A stretch of DNA of 8,740 nt from Bacillota bacterium (GCA_023415635.1 JAEZJV010000032.1:1-8740); one strand, 5' to 3'; positions 1 to 6,965 are shown, numbered from the stretch's first letter. The notes: generated by a model from the letters alone, not told the origin. Numbers and translations are program-made.

Positions 1-17
1 ATATAAGTCAAATATCA

Positions 18-88
18 AGCGGGTGATGGGAATCGAACCCACGTATCTAGCTTGGAAGGCTAGTGTTCTACCATTGAACTACACCCGC
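18..88 (-). tRNA. tRNA-Gly (anticodon TCC)
   Basis: On the minus strand this 71-nt stretch folds as a tRNA. The seven-base acceptor arms GCGGGTG and CACCCGC pair, the anticodon stem CTAGC/GCTAG holds the loop CTTCCAA with anticodon TCC, and the T arm carries GGTTCGATTCC. The discriminator is T, usual for bacterial tRNA-Gly. The bases after it read TGA, so the 3' CCA is not encoded and must be added after transcription. It lies downstream of tRNA-Pro and is probably on the same transcript. No terminator is visible before the window edge, so the array may continue leftward. Confidence 0.97.
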
Positions 89-186
89 ATAGGATTTTAA
101 CTATTTAATTATTCTGCGTAGCTGCTGTACGAATTATGCAACCCTCTTGACAGTGCTGACTTGCAAGATGTTAACAGGTTGCCCAG

Positions 187-261
187 TCGGGGTGACAGGA
201 TTCGAACCTGCGACCTCTTGATCCCAAATCAAGCGCGCTAGCCAAGCTGCGCTACACCCCG
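187..261 (-). tRNA. tRNA-Pro (anticodon TGG)
   Basis: The minus strand gives a 75-nt cloverleaf with acceptor arms CGGGGTG/CACCCCG. The anticodon stem CTTGA/TCAAG holds the loop TTTGGGA with anticodon TGG. The T arm is GCAGGTTCGAATCCTGT and the discriminator is A. CCA is not encoded; CTG follows instead. It is the first tRNA downstream of the promoter at 363-391. The 98-nt spacer to tRNA-Gly contains a possible hairpin (GCAACC against GGTTGC) that may help processing. Confidence 0.97.
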
Positions 262-274
262 AAAATTCATCTCT

Positions 275-322
275 ATTCACATACTTGGCTGACAATGCTC
301 TCTCAAACCGCATTATGTGAAT
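275..322 (-). repeat. Inverted repeat in the tRNA-Pro leader
   Basis: ATTCACATA at 275-283 is the exact complement of TATGTGAAT at 314-322, with 30 nt between. It sits in the transcribed leader between the tRNA promoter and tRNA-Pro. A role in 5' processing of the precursor is possible, but nothing in the sequence proves it. Confidence 0.3.
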
Positions 323-362
323 TTTCAAGGCTTCCACTCGTTCCAGCCGTGACGCAAGATTT

Positions 363-391
363 ATTATATAATAGGCACTCCTTATTGTCAA
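363..391 (-). promoter_or_regulatory. Sigma-A promoter of the tRNA-Pro/tRNA-Gly operon
   Basis: Read on the minus strand, TTGACA (386-391) and TATAAT (363-368) match the vegetative consensus perfectly and are separated by exactly 17 bp. The expected transcription start is near 355, about 95 nt before tRNA-Pro. It begins about 50 nt after the phosphodiesterase stop codon. Only a weak all-A/T hairpin (405-425) lies between, so some read-through from the upstream genes is possible. Confidence 0.88.
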
Positions 392-443
392 CATATTTTT
401 ATATCTTTTTTCATTTTCAAAAAAGCTGAAAAATACTGTAAAA

Positions 444-935
444 TCAAGTGGTAGCGTGATAATAATTCAGTGTAAAATGTGCATCTCCCTTGGAGTCAAG
501 ATCCATAATAATATAAGTCGGTATATGTCCATATTGCCTGGGCAAGGCAAGGCTGCCCGGATTAATAGTCCAGATGCTTCCGGTTACATCTATGAGCGGT
601 ATATGCGTATGACCATACAAGACAATATCCGCCTGATACTTTTTGGCCGTATCCAGTATACCGCTGGTACTGAAATTCACTCCATACCGGTGTCCATGGG
701 TTAGCAGCACCTTATATTTCCCAATATTAATAAGCTTTTCTTTAGGAAAATTATGAAAGAAATCATTATTACCCGATATAAATTCCGCGGGACAATTCAA
801 CATGGCTTTAATATACTCTTCACCGCACTCTAAATCTCCAAGATGAATAAGCAGGTCAATCGGTGCAACCCGATTTATGGTATCGATCAGGTAGTGGTTT
901 CTTCCATGAGTGTCACTAACTATCAGAACCTTCAT
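444..935 (-). CDS. yfcE: YfcE/YsnB-family metallophosphoesterase
   Basis: A 163-residue cytoplasmic calcineurin-like phosphoesterase of the YfcE/MJ0936 family, which hydrolyses phosphodiester bonds in vitro and has no settled physiological substrate. All metal-binding blocks are present in order: DTHG (residues 8-11), GDLE (33-36), GNND (55-58), THGH (79-82) and GHTH (108-111, with G108-H109-T110-H111). The C-terminal NPGS block follows at about residues 125-128. Length is normal for the family and there is no signal peptide. The ATG at 935 follows a GGGAGAT ribosome site. The gap to the upstream rdgB stop is 21 nt, so the two are almost surely co-transcribed and may be translationally linked. 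The family is certain; the substrate is unknown. Confidence 0.93.
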   Translation of the reverse strand: MKVLIVSDTHGRNHYLIDTINRVAPIDLLIHLGDLECGEEYIKAMLNCPAEFISGNNDFFHNFPKEKLINIGKYKVLLTHGHRYGVNFSTSGILDTAKKYQADIVLYGHTHIPLIDVTGSIWTINPGSLALPRQYGHIPTYIIMDLDSKGDAHFTLNYYHATT

Positions 936-956
936 CTTATATCTCCCATCTCAATT

Positions 957-1553
957 TTACAGATGCTCTTTGATAACCTCTTTCATTGCACGCAAAGCTT
1001 TTCCCCGGTGGCTGATCGTATTTTTCTGCTCAGGAGTCATATCGGACATGGTGCAGCCATACTCAGGAACATAAAATATCGGGTCATAACCGAAGCCTGT
1101 AGATCCACTGCTGATCTCTTTCGCAATCATCCCCTCCACAGTCGCCCTATGGGTGATAATCCTTCCATCTGGAAAAGCGCAGGCAATCGCACATACAAAC
1201 CTCGCACTGCGTTCATTTCCCTCTGCTGCAGTCAATTGGTCAATAATATGCTGATTCTTAATCAAATAAGAAGTATCCTCTCCAAGAAATCTGGCCGAGT
1301 AAACACCGGGAGCTTTCTCCATAAAATCAACCTCTAGTCCTGAATCATCTGCCAGTACAATCTCTCCTGTCAGTTTCATTACTTCCTTTGCCTTAATGAT
1401 TGCATTTTCCTCAAAGGTAACTCCATTCTCTTCTATAGCAGGCTTCAAACCTGCATCCTTTAAGGACAGTAATTCAATATCCAAATCACCGAGGAGCTCT
1501 CTGATTTCCTTCATCTTGCCTTCATTTGATGTTGCAAATATAACCGTTCTCAT
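957..1553 (-). CDS. rdgB: XTP/dITP diphosphatase (RdgB/HAM1 family)
   Basis: A 198-residue enzyme of the HAM1/RdgB family. The family converts deaminated purine triphosphates (ITP, dITP, XTP) to monophosphates plus pyrophosphate, keeping inosine and xanthine out of DNA and RNA. Signature blocks are all visible: ATSNEGK at 7-13 (nucleotide binding), EEN at 48-50, ADDSGLEV at 68-75 (metal-binding acidic cluster), GVYSARF at 83-89, GFGYDPIF at 153-160 and SHRGKAL at 181-187. Length is typical and the protein looks intact and cytoplasmic. The ATG at 1553 has a GGAGG ribosome site seven bases upstream. It lies between the amidase gene (59-nt gap, no terminator seen) and the phosphodiesterase gene (21-nt gap), so a three-gene operon is likely. 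Confidence 0.96.
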   Translation of the reverse strand: MRTVIFATSNEGKMKEIRELLGDLDIELLSLKDAGLKPAIEENGVTFEENAIIKAKEVMKLTGEIVLADDSGLEVDFMEKAPGVYSARFLGEDTSYLIKNQHIIDQLTAAEGNERSARFVCAIACAFPDGRIITHRATVEGMIAKEISSGSTGFGYDPIFYVPEYGCTMSDMTPEQKNTISHRGKALRAMKEVIKEHL

Positions 1554-1612
1554 TCCTTCCTCCAGAACTCCTATATTGTAAATCCATGCCTTCCTGCTTC
1601 GTTGACCATAAT

Positions 1613-2887
1613 CTATTTGCTTACAGGAAGCTCATTATATGCCCTTATAATACAGTTATAAATACCCTTAGCTATCTCCTTATGCATCTGTGGGTTATTT
1701 AAATAATTCAAATCCCCGGTGTTGGACAGATAGCCCAGCTCTATCAGTATAGTCGGCACCTGTGCCTTATCCATAATAAAGATATCACCCATTTGTTTCA
1801 GTACAGTTCCACGACTCTTCAGCCCAATACTTCTTCCAAGCTCCTCTGAGAAAAGTCCTGCAAGCTTATTCGCTGTTACTCCTTTAAAATTATTGTCATA
1901 ATACAATACTTCAGTCCCGTTCGGATAAGTAACATCGTTATAATTACAATGGATGCTGACAAAGTAATCGCAGTTGACAGCATTGGCTAAGGTAGCTCTG
2001 GGTCTTAAGAACACGGTATCATCACCTGTTCTGGTATAATATACTTTAATATCCTCCTGATCCAGAAGCTCCTTCAGCTGCCTTACAATCCCCAGGTTTA
2101 TGTTTTTCTCATAAATCTGTTTATCCTTTGAGAGCGCTCCTGCATCCTTGCCACCATGTCCTGCATCAATAACAATAATCCTGTCATATACATCAGATGG
2201 TCTTTTTAAATCTATGTAAAAATAATTCGTATCCTCATAAATAGAATAAGCATATACCGAATCAAGTTCTAAAAGAAGGCTGACATGATACAATCCTGTA
2301 TCATTATCCTGCTCAGTAGTCATCTCAACCCTATGGCAAATATCTTTCCCATAGTCCTTCGTGACAACCTCCTTGGCGGAGCCATCCTCATCTGTCTCTA
2401 GCGTCACGATTTCTTTCCATTGAGGTTCTCCCGTATAGAACTCAGTTCCTTGAACTCTGATTATACTATGACTGTCAATATCATCTTTCTTTAATCCAGT
2501 CAAATCAAGCTGTATGCTATGCTTAACATAAAGATCCTCCAAGGTAATAGAAGGGCTGTCTGAGCCGGATTTTTTGATTGCCAGAAAGCTCTCACTTAAC
2601 TGGTCCTTGATTTCTTCATCAATCTGTGCTTTCAGCTCTGGCAGGTTGGTTGCCAAGGGTAACACTTTAGAAGCCGTCTGCTCTTCATCCGACTTCAGTG
2701 GTGTACTGACTTCCATTAATGGATCTGTCCCAGCCAGTTCGTACGAAGTATAATTGCTTTTCTGTGTCTGACCATTCGCAGAGATTGATACGGCTTGATA
2801 TTGCTGCAGTGCAAAAGAAGAAGTGACCACTGCTACCATAAGTGCAATGCTTTGAACTGCGGCTTTCTTTAGCAACAATCTGTCCAT
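1613..2887 (-). CDS. Secreted N-acetylmuramoyl-L-alanine amidase (Amidase_3)
   Basis: A 424-residue cell-wall hydrolase that should cut the bond between N-acetylmuramic acid and the stem peptide. An N-terminal basic segment and hydrophobic stretch (about residues 10-29) act as signal peptide or anchor. A low-complexity linker and a beta-rich region of AMIN-like look (about 115-230) follow. The Amidase_3 catalytic domain runs from about 237 to the end. Zinc ligands are visible as H244 in DAGHGG, E260 in IYEKN and H313 in SIHCN, with catalytic E383 in IELGYLSN. Two ATG codons are adjacent. AGGAGG lies three bases before the one at 2890 and six before the one at 2887, so 2887 is preferred. A promoter stands at 2946-2974. 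The role in division, turnover or sporulation cannot be told from sequence. Confidence 0.94.
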   Translation of the reverse strand: MDRLLLKKAAVQSIALMVAVVTSSFALQQYQAVSISANGQTQKSNYTSYELAGTDPLMEVSTPLKSDEEQTASKVLPLATNLPELKAQIDEEIKDQLSESFLAIKKSGSDSPSITLEDLYVKHSIQLDLTGLKKDDIDSHSIIRVQGTEFYTGEPQWKEIVTLETDEDGSAKEVVTKDYGKDICHRVEMTTEQDNDTGLYHVSLLLELDSVYAYSIYEDTNYFYIDLKRPSDVYDRIIVIDAGHGGKDAGALSKDKQIYEKNINLGIVRQLKELLDQEDIKVYYTRTGDDTVFLRPRATLANAVNCDYFVSIHCNYNDVTYPNGTEVLYYDNNFKGVTANKLAGLFSEELGRSIGLKSRGTVLKQMGDIFIMDKAQVPTILIELGYLSNTGDLNYLNNPQMHKEIAKGIYNCIIRAYNELPVSK

Positions 2888-2945
2888 CATAACCCTCCTG
2901 GGTTGTATCTACATATTACGCCATTTTGCATGATATAATACATAA

Positions 2946-2974
2946 ATTATATAATAATATATCTACAATCACAA
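2946..2974 (-). promoter_or_regulatory. Promoter of the amidase-rdgB-yfcE operon
   Basis: On the minus strand TTGTGA (2969-2974) and a perfect TATAAT (2946-2951) are 17 bp apart. The predicted start near 2939 gives a leader of about 50 nt before the amidase ATG. A T8/A8 tract (2976-2983) lies just upstream of the -35 box and could act as an UP-like element. Confidence 0.65.
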
Positions 2975-3035
2975 CTTTTTTTTGAAGCACTATCTGATTT
3001 TGTAGATTTATGGATTGTTTTCCCTTTCTTCCTTA

Positions 3036-3064
3036 TTGCATTTTACCATTATTACAGATATAAT
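3036..3064 (+). promoter_or_regulatory. Promoter of the alpha/beta hydrolase gene
   Basis: TTGCAT (3036-3041) and a perfect TATAAT (3059-3064) are 17 bp apart. Transcription should begin near 3071, about 47 nt before the ATG at 3118. It is back-to-back with the amidase promoter, about 60 bp between -35 boxes. A start this late makes the TTG at 3079 an unlikely initiation codon. Confidence 0.68.
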
Positions 3065-3117
3065 AAAAAAGAATATATTTGCTTTTTCTTAACTCTAATG
3101 AAGGAGATTATGGAGAA

Positions 3118-4038
3118 ATGAGCGACCTTAATTACATCTCGATCAAGCAAAAAGATGGATACATAATAAAGCTAACCAGCTATGTCTGTCTCAAGCGTCC
3201 AAAAGCCAGTATTCTTATTCTGCATGGTATGGCGGAGCATCAGAAACGTTATCAGACCTTTGCAGAATACCTGGTCAGCAACGGTTTTGATGTGTTTCTA
3301 TATGACCATCGGGGCCATGGTACAGATAAAAAACTCAGTGAATTAGGTTTTTTCAACAGTGACAAGGGATATCAGTTGGTTATAGATGATGTAATCACTG
3401 TGAGCGAATATATTGAGACAAATAACAGAGCCTCGAAATTCTTCCTGTTTGGTCATAGTATGGGTTCAATCATTGCCAGAAATGTCATTCAATTCTACGA
3501 GAAATATAATGGAGTAATTATATGTGGTACTCCGTACCCTTCTTTACTTATGACAAATTCCGGTTTATTCCTGGCATCACTAATTAAGTATTTCAAGGGA
3601 CCGAAGCACATATCTCCATTTTTAAGCAATCTTATGTTCGGCGGTAAAAAATATACCTCCTTATCGACTCGGACTGCTTTTGACTGGCTCACCCGAAGCA
3701 ATCCGATTGTCGGTGCCTATATGCATGATCCATACTGTGGTTTTACCTGTACAGCATCATTTTATCATGATTTATTGAAGCTGATACAGCATTCTACCAA
3801 AAAAAATATGATCAGGCTTACAAAGACGGAAATCCCTTTATTTATCATAAGTGGAGCGAAGGATCCCGTGGGTGGATACGGAAAAGATGTTCAGAAGTAC
3901 CTGCTGACATTAAAAAAACTCGGTTTTTCCAATGTCACCTCAAAGCTTTATCCGGAATGCCGCCATGAGCTTTTGAATGAACTGAATAACGAGGAAATAT
4001 TCTCTGATATCCAGCAATGGATCACTAAACGTGTATAA
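3118..4038 (+). CDS. Alpha/beta hydrolase, monoacylglycerol lipase/lysophospholipase type
   Basis: A 306-residue cytoplasmic hydrolase of the Hydrolase_4 (PldB/monoacylglycerol lipase-like) group. Visible motifs are HGMAEH at 36-41 (oxyanion region), DHRGHG at 63-68, the nucleophile elbow GHSMG at 112-116 with Ser114, Asp249 in GAKDPVG and His283 in CRHEL. Together these give a complete Ser-Asp-His triad. A lid-like insertion lies between about 140 and 240. No signal peptide is seen. The reading frame stays open back to a TTG at 3079, but that codon has no ribosome site and lies only about 8 nt from the predicted transcription start. The ATG at 3118 has AAGGAG 11 bases upstream. It is the only plus-strand gene and stands alone. 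The lipid or ester substrate is not predictable beyond the family. Confidence 0.9.
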   Translation: MSDLNYISIKQKDGYIIKLTSYVCLKRPKASILILHGMAEHQKRYQTFAEYLVSNGFDVFLYDHRGHGTDKKLSELGFFNSDKGYQLVIDDVITVSEYIETNNRASKFFLFGHSMGSIIARNVIQFYEKYNGVIICGTPYPSLLMTNSGLFLASLIKYFKGPKHISPFLSNLMFGGKKYTSLSTRTAFDWLTRSNPIVGAYMHDPYCGFTCTASFYHDLLKLIQHSTKKNMIRLTKTEIPLFIISGAKDPVGGYGKDVQKYLLTLKKLGFSNVTSKLYPECRHELLNELNNEEIFSDIQQWITKRV

Positions 4039-4071
4039 TAAATTCAATCCATACCTATTATTTCAATAGAA

Positions 4072-4131
4072 GAAAAGATGTTGTAAAGCAGTTCTGTTTC
4101 ATGAATAATATCTGCTCTACAACATCTTTTC
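4072..4131. terminator. Shared bidirectional terminator hairpin
   Basis: The 20-base arms at 4072-4091 and 4112-4131 are complementary except for one position (A4086 against C4117). That pair is a mismatch in plus-strand RNA but a G-U pair in minus-strand RNA. The loop is 20 nt. The stem foot is A-rich on one side and T-rich on the other, so it can end transcripts from both the hydrolase (+) and the methyltransferase (-). The right arm touches the methyltransferase stop codon with no gap. Confidence 0.8.
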
Positions 4132-5292
4132 CTATTCTTTCACTTCTAATTTATGCTTAGGTGGCTTCGGCCCCATGTACTGATAGTAGTAAGTCTTCAT
4201 CATGCCATTATAAATCTTTCTGTTTTTATCCGCCTGTCTGCCAATATATTTTTGAGCTTCTTCATATCCGGTAATAATATAATAAGACCAGGAATCAAGT
4301 GCACTGAATACCTTACCCATTTCCTTATATAGCTCAGGAAGCTCCTTCTTCTCCTCCAGGCGTTCCCCATAAGGGGGATTGGTTATAATAAAACCATATT
4401 TCTTACTGCTGCTCAGTTCTTTCATCGGCTTCTGCTGAAAATGAATATACTGATCCACTCCTGCCCATCTTGAATTTTGTCTGGCGGCTTTTACTATCTC
4501 TCCATCCAGGTCATATCCCTGAATAGTCATCTCTATATCCTTGTGTACCAAATCATTTGCTTCCTGCCTAGTCTGCTCCCAGATCTTATCAGGAAATAGC
4601 CCTGTCCAGCCTTCTGCTAAAAAACTCCGATTTATTCCTGGTGCTATATTAGCACCAATCAGTGCTGCTTCAATCGGTATAGTGCCACTGCCGCAGAAGG
4701 GATCCACCAGGATACGATCTTTATTCCATGGTGTGAGCATAATTAATGCTGCAGCCAATGTCTCTGTAATGGGAGCTTTACTGGTGAGCCTCCTGTATCC
4801 TCTTTTATGCAGAGAATCCCCTGAGGTATCAATACACACAGTAACCTCATCCTTAAGAATAGTAACTCTGATCGGATAGGAGGTACCGCTTTCCTCAAAC
4901 CATTCAAGCTTATACTTCTGCTTCATCCTCTCAACAATTGCTTTCTTCATAATAGATTGGATATCGGAAGGACTGAATAATTTGCTATTCACTGAATTCG
5001 CCTTTGCTACCCAGAACTTAGCATCCTTAGGCAAATACTCTTCCCAGGAAATCTGTTTTGTCTTTTCGAACAATTCATCAAAGGTTTCCGCTCTGAAGGA
5101 GCCCACTTTTAACAAGACCCGTTCCGTTGTCCGAAGAAACATATTCGCTCTGGCGCAGGTGCTTTCATCTCCCGCAAAGGACACCTTCCCATCCTCTACC
5201 TTTGTTATTTCAAAACCCAAATCAGTCAACTCACGTTTTAGTACAGCCTCCAGACCGAAATGACAGGGTGAAATATAATCAAATTTTTTCAT
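4132..5292 (-). CDS. THUMP-domain class I SAM-dependent rRNA methyltransferase (YpsC/RlmL type)
   Basis: A 386-residue RNA methyltransferase resembling Bacillus YpsC and the N-terminal RlmL half of E. coli RlmKL, which makes N2-methylguanosine in 23S rRNA (position 2445 in E. coli). The N-terminal ferredoxin-like and THUMP region spans about residues 1-155. LHKRGYR (161-167) leads into the Rossmann domain, with the SAM-binding block DPFCGSGTIPIEAA (197-210) and the catalytic NPPYGERL (305-312), typical of amino-group methylation of guanine. There is no fused RlmK domain, as is usual in Firmicutes. The ATG at 5292 follows GGAGG with a five-base gap. It is convergent with the hydrolase and shares its terminator. 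The exact target nucleotide is inferred from homology only. Confidence 0.92.
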   Translation of the reverse strand: MKKFDYISPCHFGLEAVLKRELTDLGFEITKVEDGKVSFAGDESTCARANMFLRTTERVLLKVGSFRAETFDELFEKTKQISWEEYLPKDAKFWVAKANSVNSKLFSPSDIQSIMKKAIVERMKQKYKLEWFEESGTSYPIRVTILKDEVTVCIDTSGDSLHKRGYRRLTSKAPITETLAAALIMLTPWNKDRILVDPFCGSGTIPIEAALIGANIAPGINRSFLAEGWTGLFPDKIWEQTRQEANDLVHKDIEMTIQGYDLDGEIVKAARQNSRWAGVDQYIHFQQKPMKELSSSKKYGFIITNPPYGERLEEKKELPELYKEMGKVFSALDSWSYYIITGYEEAQKYIGRQADKNRKIYNGMMKTYYYQYMGPKPPKHKLEVKE

Positions 5293-5332
5293 TCATACCT
5301 CCGAACGCTTATCGCTTTTGTTTCTGCGTTTT

Positions 5333-5359
5333 ATTATATTATTAATTTTCATATACCAA
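5333..5359 (-). promoter_or_regulatory. Possible promoter of the rRNA methyltransferase gene
   Basis: On the minus strand a perfect TATAAT lies at 5333-5338, but the best -35 candidate, TTGGTA (5354-5359), is only 15 bp away. The placement about 40 nt before the ATG is reasonable. Spacing is poor, so the call is tentative. Transcription from the lipoprotein gene upstream is an alternative, since no clear terminator separates them. Confidence 0.35.
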
Positions 5360-5461
5360 AATACCATTGACTCTGAAAATGTAATCATATTCGGTTAAAG
5401 TATAACACATCACAGATCAAATGATAAGCAAGTTTCTTCATTCATGCATAAATTCTTTCCT

Positions 5462-6301
5462 TTATTCATATGTGGCTATTTCTTCATTCCATGCCTCTTT
5501 GTATGTCCCATCATTCCAGCAGCCATCTCCTACATCTTCTGCAACACTTACCTGGTTGCCCTTAAGACGTACTGTTAAGTTTATATATTGAATTGATTTT
5601 TCATCCTCTAAGCTGATATTAACATTGATAATACCATTTTGACGTCGTAAAAATTGTTGTGACCAACTTATTACCCATTCTTCTCCAACCTTCTCTTTAA
5701 TCAATTCTATTATTTCTTTCGATCCGGAATAATGCCTAAATTCCTTCTCTGATATCTCAGTTGCACCATACTCATGAATACCGGTTTCATCATTGTAAAG
5801 CCAATAGTCCTTCCAGGAATGCCCCACGGTGAGTCCGCTCTCTTTATCAAAAAAGATGTCATAGCTGCTCGCATTGGCTAGCAGCTGTCCCTCCCTCTGC
5901 GAAATATATGCTTTATTTGATATGTTATCTAGATAAAGCGGTTTACCCTCGACTACACTCCATATGCAGGACGCAGAACCTGTTACATAGTATAAATCGG
6001 CAGCAAAATATATACTGTTATTCAATTCCAGTAGTTTTGTCTCCTGAATATCGTACTCACCTAATATCTCATAACCCTCTTTATTCATGTACCAGATAGT
6101 GACAGCCTGAGGGTCACCCTCTCCTACAGCTTCCCTTGATGTTACTGCAAAGCATTCATACTCCTGGTCCCCATTAAAATCTCTATAATAAAGATCAATA
6201 ACTTCATCCTCTGTAAGTGAATCAAGATATAAACGAAAAGCTTCTTCTGTACCAGCATTCGTCCTTTTTATGAAGCGCCTATCCTCTTTGAATAAAGTCA
6301 C
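5462..6301 (-). CDS. Body of a frame-broken lipoprotein of unknown function
   Basis: An open frame of 279 residues that I do not recognise. It is hydrophilic, rich in Glu, Tyr and Asn, with predicted mixed beta structure. It contains an Asp/Asn-rich DFNGDQEYE stretch (residues 42-50) reminiscent of calcium-binding or VCBS-like loops, and a C-terminal GDGCWNDGTY block. The only start in this frame is a GTG at 6301 with no ribosome site. A stop codon lies 8 codons further up. Just upstream, in another frame, is a well-made lipoprotein signal peptide (6298-6384). Adding one T to the T4 run at 6319-6322 would join the two into a 307-residue lipoprotein. So this is probably the mature part of a surface lipoprotein whose reading is broken in this sequence, either truly or by a base-call error. 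Confidence 0.7.
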   Translation of the reverse strand: MTLFKEDRRFIKRTNAGTEEAFRLYLDSLTEDEVIDLYYRDFNGDQEYECFAVTSREAVGEGDPQAVTIWYMNKEGYEILGEYDIQETKLLELNNSIYFAADLYYVTGSASCIWSVVEGKPLYLDNISNKAYISQREGQLLANASSYDIFFDKESGLTVGHSWKDYWLYNDETGIHEYGATEISEKEFRHYSGSKEIIELIKEKVGEEWVISWSQQFLRRQNGIINVNISLEDEKSIQYINLTVRLKGNQVSVAEDVGDGCWNDGTYKEAWNEEIATYE

Positions 6302-6384
6302 ATCTTTCTCATTATTAGAAAACTACACCCCGATAGCAGCATCGCCATCAAAATAATTAGTATTAATTGTATCCTAAGCTTCAT
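6298..6384 (-). pseudogene. Lipoprotein signal peptide fragment, out of frame with its body
   Basis: The ATG at 6384 follows GGAGG with a five-base gap, a good start. The 28-codon frame reads MKLRIQLILIILMAMLLSGC and then SFLIMRKM before a stop. This is a classic lipoprotein signal: basic N-terminus, hydrophobic core, and lipobox LSGC with Cys20 for lipidation and cleavage by signal peptidase II. If one T is added at 6319-6322, reading continues as Cys-Ser-Phe-Ser-Asn-Asn-Glu-Lys-Asp into the long frame at 5462-6301, a normal polar linker after a lipid-attachment Cys. As it stands only a useless fragment would be made. Confidence 0.75.
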
Positions 6385-6441
6385 GTTGTCCTCCATACCG
6401 CAACGCCAATACAGCTCTTTTTCGTCAAATTATTATCTTTC

Positions 6442-6469
6442 ATTATATAGTATTACCAAATATTATCAA
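6442..6469 (-). promoter_or_regulatory. Promoter of the lipoprotein gene
   Basis: On the minus strand TTGATA (6464-6469) and a perfect TATAAT (6442-6447) are 16 bp apart. The predicted start near 6435 leaves a leader of about 50 nt to the ATG at 6384. The intact promoter and ribosome site suggest that the gene was functional until recently. Confidence 0.6.
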
Positions 6470-6513
6470 TCAATTATTTTACCAAATTCGTATGATTTTC
6501 TGTGATTTATGAT

Positions 6514-6527
6514 TTTGCATATGCAAA
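6514..6527. promoter_or_regulatory. 14-bp perfect palindrome, possible operator
   Basis: TTTGCATATGCAAA is a perfect palindrome, and a partial further copy of ATGCAAAT/ATGCAT overlaps it on the right (to 6532). It lies about 45 bp upstream of the lipoprotein -35 box and just beyond the rhodanese terminator. Position and symmetry suit a dimeric DNA-binding protein, but no regulator is known for it here. Confidence 0.35.
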
Positions 6528-6532
6528 TGCAT

Positions 6533-6595
6533 AAAAAAGGCACCTTGCCTGTCAGGTAAGTTGTAACATTTACCGTGCCGCGAGCAGGTACCTTT
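6533..6595 (-). terminator. Intrinsic terminator after the rhodanese gene, with alternative pairings
   Basis: In minus-strand RNA AAAGGUACC (6595-6587) pairs with GGUGCCUUU (6544-6536) through nine pairs including one G-U. A run of six U (6538-6533) overlaps and extends the 3' arm. Inside, GGUAA and UUACC form a small hairpin. GGCAC (6579-6575) can instead pair with GUGCC, so the outer and inner stems compete. The complexity exceeds a simple terminator; see the finding on this region. Confidence 0.7.
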
Positions 6596-6659
6596 CATAT
6601 CCTTCAATCAGATATACTTTATACTTCTAAATCAATGCTTGAGGTATGTCAATAAGCAG

Positions 6660-6965
6660 CTATATACTCTTCTCTAATCTGCCATGATAAGCACGCATTC
6701 CTCCATATAGACTTTTCAAGTGATAATTATACTTTACCAAATCTCTTACGGCCAGTAAACTGATGTTTCCTCGATCACAATACAAGATCAACAGTTTACG
6801 GGGTAAATGATCTGCATGACTATCAAGTTCCTCATAGGGTATATTGATTGCACCCGGTATATGACCCCTCATGTAATCCCTTGGCTCCCTTAAATCGATA
6901 ATTACCACATCAGCTCGGCCAATGTATTTCTCTATATCATTAATGCGGATGGTTTCGAAGGACAT
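6660..6965 (-). CDS. Single-domain rhodanese-like protein
   Basis: A 101-residue single rhodanese domain, a fold that moves sulfane sulfur through a persulfide on its active-site Cys. The CH2A-type block DLREPRDYMRGHIPGAINIP spans about residues 24-43. The active loop is CDRGNIS with Cys63 at its start, followed by a helix. GGM near residue 88 is also typical. The small size and lack of a signal peptide suggest a cytoplasmic PspE/GlpE-like stand-alone sulfurtransferase. The ATG at 6965 lies ten bases after an AGGTGG ribosome site. A GTG three codons further up (6974) is in frame but too close to that site. It stands alone between its own terminator and the terminator of the repeat protein. 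Its sulfur donor and acceptor are unknown. Confidence 0.85.
   Translation of the reverse strand: MSFETIRINDIEKYIGRADVVIIDLREPRDYMRGHIPGAINIPYEELDSHADHLPRKLLILYCDRGNISLLAVRDLVKYNYHLKSLYGGMRAYHGRLEKSI

Noticed and set aside
134..394. 86-codon minus-strand frame across tRNA-Pro and its promoter
   Set aside because: It reads through the tRNA, giving the well-known false peptide of a tRNA-Pro gene, and has no ribosome site.
843..1337. 164-codon plus-strand frame
   Set aside because: It lies opposite yfcE and rdgB, both of which have full family motifs; no ribosome site and no recognisable domain.
3079..3117. TTG start giving a 319-residue hydrolase
   Set aside because: No ribosome site, and it lies only about 8 nt after the predicted transcription start; the extra residues are not part of the fold.
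4541..5345. Plus-strand frames opposite the rRNA methyltransferase
   Set aside because: They are shadows of a gene with clear THUMP and NPPY motifs and have no ribosome sites.
6479..6598. 39-codon minus-strand frame with two Cys
   Set aside because: It runs straight through the terminator hairpin and U tract and into the lipoprotein promoter region. Its AAGGA site is only one base from the ATG.
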